Assembly: GCA_016720345.1 (NCBI GenBank)
Contig: JADKKV010000001.1
Location: forward strand, 113,433-177,432
Source of the DNA: Thermomonas sp.
GTDB lineage: Bacteria; Pseudomonadota; Gammaproteobacteria; Xanthomonadales; Xanthomonadaceae
Length of the DNA: 64,000 bases
Direction of reading: 5' to 3'
Below the pieces are notes generated by a model, which searched no databases, was not told the origin of the DNA, and saw nothing but the letters and a program-made list of their open reading frames with translations. Shown here one piece after another: positions 58,276-64,000 of the stretch. Made by a program: the position numbers and the translations under genes. Each line of letters opens with the position of its first letter. Positions within the stretch are counted from its first letter, which is position 1.

Positions 58276-59231
58276 CCTTCGGTGGGCGGTTTCGGGGCCG
58301 CGCGCTTGCGGTAGTCGCGCTCGCCCGCCTCGACCGCCAGGTCCAGCCGGTTTTCCGGCGGCGGCAGCGGGCAGGTGGCGAACGCGGTGAACGCGCACGG
58401 CGGGTTGTAGGACTGGTTGAAGTCGATCAGGACCCGCCCCTGCGCGTCCGGCTTCGGCGCGTCGATGAAGCGCCCGGCGCCATAGCTGCCGCGGCCATTG
58501 GTGCGGTCGGCGAATACCAGGAACAGGGTGCCCTCGCCCTGGTCCAGCGCCTCCAGCCGATACGTCTTGCCGCCGCGCTCGAATTCGACCGCGCCGGGGT
58601 TCGGAACCTCGTCGGTGGTGCCGATGATGTTGGCGATCGGCAGGGTCTTGCCCGCGGCATGCGGCACGAACCGCGCAGCCACCTGCCAGTCCCTGCCGCC
58701 CGGCCAGTACTCGAGCCCGGTGAACTGCAGGCGGCTTTCGGCATCCGCGTGCTTGACCCGCAACGCCAGCCGGCCGCCGCGTTCGATCACCGTCGCCAGC
58801 CCCTTGCCACCATCGAACACCAGTTTGCTGGGGCCGGCGGGGTCCGTGTCGATGCGCAGCGTGCTGGCGCCAAGCCCGGGTTCGCCGTCGACCATGACCA
58901 CCGTGTCCGGGACGAACCCGACCTTGTCGCCGCGCACGGTGAAAACGCCCAGGTGTTCCGGGCCGACCGCCAGCCGGATGCCGTTGTCGGTGTCGCTGCC
59001 GACCCGATGCGCGCCCGGATCCAGCCAGTGCAGGCCGGTCAGGCTGGTCCAGCCGTCGGGCCGGGTGAGGTCGGCGACGCGTCCGGCGCGCCAGGCCTGC
59101 TGCCGCGCCTGGAACGCGGCTTCTTCCGCACGCGCCTGGCGGGACGCGACCGGCGCCTGCGCCGGCTGGCACGCAGCCACTCCAGCCGCGATCACGGCAG
59201 CAAGCAAGGTCAGCGTCCGCGCAGGAACCAT
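58272..59231 (-). CDS. DUF1684 family lipoprotein
   Basis: The 319-residue protein has a lipoprotein signal ending VAAC at Cys21 and a DUF1684 domain with [15 protein letters not shown] near 60-75, then [24 protein letters not shown] in two blocks near the C-terminus and ERDYRK. The function is unknown. Its start lies inside the mutL coding region: the two genes overlap by 22 bases, with a GGAG site eight bases before the ATG. Confidence 0.88.
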   Translation of the reverse strand: MVPARTLTLLAAVIAAGVAACQPAQAPVASRQARAEEAAFQARQQAWRAGRVADLTRPDGWTSLTGLHWLDPGAHRVGSDTDNGIRLAVGPEHLGVFTVRGDKVGFVPDTVVMVDGEPGLGASTLRIDTDPAGPSKLVFDGGKGLATVIERGGRLALRVKHADAESRLQFTGLEYWPGGRDWQVAARFVPHAAGKTLPIANIIGTTDEVPNPGAVEFERGGKTYRLEALDQGEGTLFLVFADRTNGRGSYGAGRFIDAPKPDAQGRVLIDFNQSYNPPCAFTAFATCPLPPPENRLDLAVEAGERDYRKRAAPKPPTEG

Positions 59232-61015
59232 CGATCGATCTCCGCCAGGTTGAACCGGGTCCAGGTGGGACGCCCATGATTGCATTGCCCGGAACGTTCG
59301 GTCGCCTCCATCTCGCGCAGCAGCGCGTTCATTTCGGGAAGGGTCAGCCTGCGATTGGCGCGCACCGCCCCATGGCAGGCCATGGTGGCCAGCAGTGCGT
59401 CGCGGGTCTCGGCCACCCGGCGGGTGCTGCCGTGTTCGCGCAGGTCGGTGAGCACGTCGCGCAGCAACGCCTCCACGTCGCCGTGCGCAAGCAGCGCCGG
59501 CACGCAGCGCAGCAGCAGCGACTGCGGGCCGCTGCGCTGCACCTCGAAACCCAGTTGCGCCAACGTGTCGGCCTCGCGCTCGGCCACGTCGGCCTCGCGT
59601 TCGGACACCGCAATCGCACTCGGGACCAGCAGCGGCTGGGTGCGCAGGCCGGCGCCGTCGTGCGCGGCCTTCAGCCTTTCGTAGCCGATGCGCTCGTGCG
59701 CGGCATGCATGTCGACCACGATTAGCCCATCCGCGTTCTCGGAGAGGATGTAGATGCCGTGCAACTGCGCGATCGCGAATCCCAAGGGTGGGTGAGCAGG
59801 TGCGTCCAGCGTCTGCGCACGCCCAGCCAGGGATGGCTGGGCGGGGCTATCCGAAGCCGGCCATGGTTCGCCATGGATGGCCGCGTGATCCGTGCCGTAC
59901 AGCGCGGCATACGACGCTGGTGCGTCGCCCACCCGCAGGCCCATCGACGCCTGCTGCGGTGGCGGCATCGACCAGGATGGCGATGGTGCGTGCTGCTGCA
60001 TCGGCACTCCGGCGCTGCCCGCGCGCGTCTCCGCCAGCGCAGCGTGCAGGGTGCGATAGACGAAGTCGTGGACCAGCCGCGATTCGCGGAAGCGCACCTC
60101 GTGCTTGGCCGGATGCACGTTGACGTCGACGCCACGCGGGTCGAGTTCGAGGAACAGCACGTAGGCCGGATGACGGCCGTGGAACAGCACGTCGCTGTAC
60201 GCCTGCCGCACCGCGTGGGCGATGTTGCGGTCGCGCACGCTGCGGCCGTTGACGTAGAGGTACTGCTGGTCGGCGCTGGCGCGGTTGTAGGCCGGCTGCG
60301 CGATCCAGCCATGCAGGCGCAGGCCTGCACCGGCGTGGTCCACGCGCAGCGCGTTGCGCGCGAAGTCCTCGCCCAGCGCTTCGTGCAGGCGCACGTCACT
60401 GAGCAGGTGGCCCTCGCCCTTCCAGCGCCGCGACGGCTTGCCGTTGTGGCTGACCCGGATTTCCACGTCCGGCCGCGCCAGCGCCAGCGTGCGCAGCCAT
60501 TCTTCGATGTGCGACAGCTCGGTGCGCTCGGCGCGCAGGAACTTGCGCCGCGCCGGCACGTTGTAGAACAGGTCGCGCACTTCCACCGTGGTGCCGGGCG
60601 GGTGCGCCTGCGGCACCACGTCGCCCGGCTTGCCGCCGTCGATGCGCAGCTCCGCGCCGTGCTCCGCCTCGCGCCTGCGCGATGCGAGGCGGAAGCGGCT
60701 GACCGAGGCCACCGACGGCAGCGCCTCGCCGCGGAAGCCGAGCGTGGCCACCGCTTCCAGATCGTCGATGGAAGCGATCTTGCTGGTGGCGTGGCGGCTG
60801 ACCGCCAGCGGCAATTCCTCCGGCGCGATGCCGCCGCCGTCGTCGCGGATCCGGATCAGGCGCACGCCGCCTTCTTCCAGGTCGATGTCGATGCGTTGCG
60901 CGCCGGCGTCCAGCGCGTTTTCGACCAGTTCCTTGACCACCGAGGCAGGCCGCTCGACGACTTCGCCGGCGGCGATCTGGTTGATCAGGGTATCGGGAAG
61001 TTGGCGGATGCTCAC
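59210..61015 (-). CDS. mutL: DNA mismatch repair protein MutL
   Basis: The 601 residues have the GHKL ATPase domain (about 1-330, with [17 protein letters not shown] and GFRGEAL) and a C-terminal dimerisation domain. The C-terminal domain holds DMHA with following Glu residues at about 435-446, matching the endonuclease motif DQHA(x)2E(x)4E apart from Gln to Met, plus ACHGAVRAN and CNHGRP. Bacteria lacking MutH use this nickase form; no mutH is in the window. The start at 61015 is 23 bases after amiC. Confidence 0.96.
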   Translation of the reverse strand: MSIRQLPDTLINQIAAGEVVERPASVVKELVENALDAGAQRIDIDLEEGGVRLIRIRDDGGGIAPEELPLAVSRHATSKIASIDDLEAVATLGFRGEALPSVASVSRFRLASRRREAEHGAELRIDGGKPGDVVPQAHPPGTTVEVRDLFYNVPARRKFLRAERTELSHIEEWLRTLALARPDVEIRVSHNGKPSRRWKGEGHLLSDVRLHEALGEDFARNALRVDHAGAGLRLHGWIAQPAYNRASADQQYLYVNGRSVRDRNIAHAVRQAYSDVLFHGRHPAYVLFLELDPRGVDVNVHPAKHEVRFRESRLVHDFVYRTLHAALAETRAGSAGVPMQQHAPSPSWSMPPPQQASMGLRVGDAPASYAALYGTDHAAIHGEPWPASDSPAQPSLAGRAQTLDAPAHPPLGFAIAQLHGIYILSENADGLIVVDMHAAHERIGYERLKAAHDGAGLRTQPLLVPSAIAVSEREADVAEREADTLAQLGFEVQRSGPQSLLLRCVPALLAHGDVEALLRDVLTDLREHGSTRRVAETRDALLATMACHGAVRANRRLTLPEMNALLREMEATERSGQCNHGRPTWTRFNLAEIDRWFLRGR

Positions 61016-61038
61016 CCGCCAAGTCTAGCCTGCGAGAC

Positions 61039-62490
61039 CTACGGAGCCCCGCCCGCGCCGACACTGCCAGCGCCGGCCGCGGCTTGTTGCCGTGCCTGCG
61101 CACGCGCCGCGTACAGCGTGCCCGGCGGCGGCTGGTTGGAGAAATAGCGATCCACGCCATCCAGGATGGCGGCGGCAAGGCGGCGCTGGTAGGCCGGGTC
61201 GCGCAGCTTGCCTTCCTCTTCCGGGTTGGAGATGAAGCCGGTTTCCACCAGCATCGCCGGCATCCGGTCCGAGGTCCGCAGCACCGCGAAGTTGGCGCGT
61301 TCGACCTCGTGCTTGTGCATGTGCGCGAAATCGTCGAGGTGGTCGAGGATGTGCGATGCGGCTTCCTCGGAAGCCTTCAGGTTGCCGCTCTGGGTGAGGT
61401 CCAGCAGCACGTTGGCGAGCACCCGGTCGCCCTTGTGCACCTGCTCGCCGCCGATGATGTCGGCGGCGTTTTCCTTGTCGGCCAGCAGGCGCGCGCGCTG
61501 CGAGGACGCGCCGCGGGTCGACAGCACGAAGATGCCGGCGCCCTTCGCGCTCGGGCTGGTCCAGGCGTCGGCGTGGATCGACAGGAAGATGTCGGCCTTG
61601 GCCGCGCTGGCGCGGCGCGCGCGCTGCGGCAACGGGATGAACACGTCGCTGTCGCGGGTCAGGAACGCCTTCAGGCCGGGGGTTGCATCAATCTGGCGCG
61701 CGAGTTCGCGGGCGATCGCCAGCACCACGTCCTTCTCGCGGGCACCGCTGGGCCCGCGCGATCCCGGATCCTGGCCGCCATGGCCGGCGTCGATCGCGAT
61801 CACCAGCGGGCGCATGCCGGCCGGGATCGGGCGACGCGGCGGCGCAACCGGTTCGACCACCTGCGGCGCAGCCCGCACGGGTTCCGGCTTGCCGGTGGCG
61901 ATCCGGGCCGGGATGCCGGTGGCGACTGATGCGGGCGTCGGGCCGGCAGCGGTGTCGGCGCGTGCGCCGGTCGCTGCCGGCGCGACCGGCACGTTCGCGG
62001 ATGCGCTGGCGATCGCCGCGATCGGGTCGCTGGCCGCGGCCACCGCCGTTGCCTCGGGCTTGGCAGGGGGCACGGCATCGGCAACGCCATCGCCAGGCCA
62101 TTCCAGCACCAGCCGCGGACCCTCGGTGCCTTGCTCGATGCGCGGCGTGAGCACGGCCACGCCGCTCGACAGGTCGAACACGATGCGCGCGGTGCCGGGC
62201 TCCGGCTGCCCGCTGCGCACCGCCTTGACCACCCCGGCCGCACCCGGAAGGCTCAGGCCACGCCCGAGGTGGCTGCCCGGGAAGTCGACGACCAGGCGGT
62301 CGGGGTTGCGCAACTCGATCAGCTTGTAGGCGCCTTCGCGGTCCAGCAGCACCTCGGCGCGCGTTCCGGTGGCCCCGGTATCAACGCGCAAGTGCTTGAT
62401 TTCAGATGCGTTTGCCAGATTCCAGCAGAGCGCGGCCAGCAGCATGGCGGCCAACAGCAGTTGCTCGAAGCTGATCCCCTTGACGCGCAT
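61039..62490 (-). CDS. amiC: N-acetylmuramoyl-L-alanine amidase, AmiC type
   Basis: The enzyme cleaves the amide bond between MurNAc and the peptide during cell separation. The 483 residues have a hydrophobic signal (about 9-28), an AMIN domain (about 30-132) that targets the septum, a Pro/Ala linker, and an Amidase_3 domain (about 225-465) with zinc ligands His237 (DAGHGG), Glu252 and His306 (IHADA) and the catalytic Glu in LVETGF. The ATG at 62490 leaves a 106-base gap to tsaE. EnvC-like activators are not nearby. Confidence 0.93.
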   Translation of the reverse strand: MRVKGISFEQLLLAAMLLAALCWNLANASEIKHLRVDTGATGTRAEVLLDREGAYKLIELRNPDRLVVDFPGSHLGRGLSLPGAAGVVKAVRSGQPEPGTARIVFDLSSGVAVLTPRIEQGTEGPRLVLEWPGDGVADAVPPAKPEATAVAAASDPIAAIASASANVPVAPAATGARADTAAGPTPASVATGIPARIATGKPEPVRAAPQVVEPVAPPRRPIPAGMRPLVIAIDAGHGGQDPGSRGPSGAREKDVVLAIARELARQIDATPGLKAFLTRDSDVFIPLPQRARRASAAKADIFLSIHADAWTSPSAKGAGIFVLSTRGASSQRARLLADKENAADIIGGEQVHKGDRVLANVLLDLTQSGNLKASEEAASHILDHLDDFAHMHKHEVERANFAVLRTSDRMPAMLVETGFISNPEEEGKLRDPAYQRRLAAAILDGVDRYFSNQPPPGTLYAARAQARQQAAAGAGSVGAGGAP

Positions 62491-62596
62491 GCCCGGAGTT
62501 AACCACCTGACGGCACGCTTGGCAAGGGTATTTCCCTTAATAATCCGTAACCTGCCGCAACTTCCTGCGGAACGCGTCAAGTGCTGGCCGCAGGCC

Positions 62597-63049
62597 TCAG
62601 CAGGACCCCAACGCGGCCAGCCAGGCGCGACCGGCTGCCGTGTTCGCGCGCAGCCGGCAACGACGGCCCTCGCCTTCCAGCGCCAGTTCGATATCAAGGT
62701 CGGCCTGCGGCAATGCGCCCTGCCCGCGTTCCGGCCATTCGACCAGCCACAGCCGGATGTCGCCGTCCAGGCCCAGGAACTCGAGTTCGCCCACATCGCC
62801 GATCCGGTACAGGTCCAGGTGCAGGGCGATGCCGCCGGCCGCCAGCGGGTAGTGCTCGACCAGGGTGTAGGTCGGGCTGCGGATGGTCCCGGTGACCCCG
62901 AGCGCGCGCAGCAGGGCGCGCGCCAGGGTCGACTTGCCGGCGCCGAGGTCGCCGTGCAGGTGCACCACCGCGCGCTCCGGCAAGCACGCCGCGAGCCGCG
63001 CGCCAAGCGCGCCGGTCGCTTCGGCATCCGCCAGCAAAACCGGGTCCAT
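62597..63049 (-). CDS. tsaE: tRNA threonylcarbamoyladenosine biosynthesis ATPase TsaE
   Basis: TsaE works with TsaB and TsaD to make t6A37 in tRNAs reading ANN codons. The 150 residues contain Walker A GDLGAGKST (33-41), SPTYTLVEHY and LDLYR. It lies four bases after nnr and ahead of amiC and mutL, the common gammaproteobacterial order nnr-tsaE-amiC-mutL. Confidence 0.96.
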   Translation of the reverse strand: MDPVLLADAEATGALGARLAACLPERAVVHLHGDLGAGKSTLARALLRALGVTGTIRSPTYTLVEHYPLAAGGIALHLDLYRIGDVGELEFLGLDGDIRLWLVEWPERGQGALPQADLDIELALEGEGRRCRLRANTAAGRAWLAALGSC

Positions 63050-63053
63050 GCCG

Positions 63054-64000
63054 CTAGCGCCGCATCGGGTTGGCCAGCCGCCGCAGCCACGGCAGCAGGT
63101 CGCTGGGCAGCAGTCCGCGCTCGCCCTCGTCGCGGACCGCGGCATCGCCGGCGCCGGCATGCAGCAATGCCCCGGCAACCGCGGCATCACCCGCGGCAAA
63201 GCCCTGCGCGACCAGCGCGGCGATGCAGCCGGTCAGCAGGTCGCCCATGCCGCCGGTCGCCATGCCCGGATTGCCCGCGCAGACCACCGCCGGCACCCGG
63301 CCGGGCGAGGCGACGATGCTGCCGGCGCCCTTCAGCACCACGTGCGTCCCCATCCGTTCTTGCAATTCGCGGGCAGCAGCGAAGCGGTCGCGCTGCACGT
63401 CGGCGGTGTCGATGCCGAGCAGCCGCGCGGCCTCGCCCGGATGCGGGGTGATCACGTCGTGCGGGTCCAGGCGCTGGCCGCCGTGCGCGAGCAGGTTGAG
63501 GGCATCGGCATCCAGCACGCGCGGGGTGTCGCAGGCCAGCACCGCATCCAGCAGGGCCCGGCCCCACGCCCCCTGCCCCAGTCCGGGACCGATCGCGACC
63601 ACGTCCGCGCGCTGCAGCAGCGGGGCCAGCTGCGCGGCGTCCTCGACCGCGTGCGCCATCGCCTCCGGACGGCGCGCCAGCAGTGCCGGCACGTGCACCG
63701 CGCGGGTTGCCACGCTGGCCAGGCCTGCACCGCAATGCAGCGCGGCGTCGACCGCCAGCAGGATCGCGCCACCGCTGCCATGGTCGCCACCAATGCACAG
63801 CACATGGCCGTTGCCGCCCTTGTGCGAATCGCGCGGGCGCAGCGGGAACAGGCCGGGCAATGCATCGGCGCGATACGCCAGCGCTGCCGGCGCGATGCCC
63901 TCGAACACCGCGGCGGGGAGCTCCAGCGTCGCCAGCTCCAGCGCGCCGGCATGATCGAGCGCCGCGCCGGTGCGCAGGCCGCGGTGGCGGGCGATGAACT
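63054..64000 (-). CDS. nnr: Bifunctional NAD(P)H-hydrate epimerase/dehydratase, C-terminal part (start outside window)
   Basis: Nnr repairs damaged NAD(P)H hydrates. The window holds the end of the N-terminal epimerase (FIARHRGLRTGAALDHAG, then LELATLELPAAVF) and the whole dehydratase domain, including GPGLGQGAW, DADALNLLA, TPHPGEAARLLG, KGAGSIV and AGNPGMATGGMGDLLTG. The reading frame is open to the window edge, so the start lies beyond 64000. tsaE begins four bases after its stop. A GTG at 63908 is not the true start. Confidence 0.95.
   Translation of the reverse strand, partial: FIARHRGLRTGAALDHAGALELATLELPAAVFEGIAPAALAYRADALPGLFPLRPRDSHKGGNGHVLCIGGDHGSGGAILLAVDAALHCGAGLASVATRAVHVPALLARRPEAMAHAVEDAAQLAPLLQRADVVAIGPGLGQGAWGRALLDAVLACDTPRVLDADALNLLAHGGQRLDPHDVITPHPGEAARLLGIDTADVQRDRFAAARELQERMGTHVVLKGAGSIVASPGRVPAVVCAGNPGMATGGMGDLLTGCIAALVAQGFAAGDAAVAGALLHAGAGDAAVRDEGERGLLPSDLLPWLRRLANPMRR

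Noticed and set aside
63054-63908. Stand-alone NnrD dehydratase starting at GTG 63908
   Set aside because: The frame continues upstream with sequence typical of the epimerase end, so it is a bifunctional Nnr cut by the window edge.

Overview
The window is a densely packed chromosomal segment from a high-GC gammaproteobacterium. Lysobacteraceae (Xanthomonadaceae), something like Luteimonas or Lysobacter, fits best. The reasons are the strong G/C third-position bias, a FimX of the xanthomonad type, MutL carrying endonuclease motifs, HtpX, DcD, AsD and TrpB sequences of xanthomonad character, and a REP-like inverted repeat of the GGAGCGGC...GCCGCGACC kind common in this group. Genus assignment is inference. 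I found no insertion sequence, prophage, integrase, CRISPR array or rRNA. There is one tRNA, Leu(GAG). No gene-free stretch exceeds about 245 bases.

Layout. 1-8.9 kb: EF-P (cut by the window edge) and its modifying enzyme EpmB diverge. They are followed by the type IV pilus c-di-GMP regulator FimX, HtpX, GluQ, a PhaB-type reductase, a small heme protein, an M35 secreted protease and a DUF456 membrane protein. 9-16 kb: two operons on the minus strand, fumarase and glutathione peroxidase, each end in a four-base overlap with a copy of the same small STAS/SpoIIAA-like protein. Between them lie an ABC half-transporter, a PQQ-type sugar dehydrogenase lipoprotein and ferredoxin-NADP reductase. 16-27.6 kb: Dcp peptidase, a cold-shock gene with a long leader, RluF, GNAT, rhomboid, a POT peptide transporter, GST, an M14 peptidase and a compact barnase/barstar toxin-immunity operon. 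Several of these genes (Dcp, POT transporter, M14, M35) point to a lifestyle based on protein and peptide degradation.

27.6-43.6 kb: tRNA-Leu, secG, tpiA, a 2-oxoglutarate-type oxygenase, glmM, accD, trpA, a DUF3144 gene, trpB, trpF, truA, fimV, asd, aroC and prmB, all on the minus strand. Two palindromic intergenic elements interrupt the series. fimV is split by a frameshift in a Pro/Ala-rich CCG-repeat linker. 43.6-64 kb: Sco-psd, methyltransferase-like membrane proteins, MltD, a HerA-like ATPase, an NlpE-like lipoprotein, GreB, RimO, dienelactone hydrolase, HIT, Dcd, ApbC, two tandem DUF2147 genes, MetG, an orphan RnfB-like ferredoxin, then traB-DUF1684-mutL-amiC-tsaE-nnr, with nnr running off the window.

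Most of the content is conserved housekeeping material. The best candidates for a second look are the duplicated STAS-like coupled genes, the barnase/barstar operon with its 82-residue leading gene, the fimV frameshift, and three unrelated palindromic intergenic elements. Overlapping stop/start codons of the ATGA or GTGA type recur throughout and suggest widespread translational coupling.
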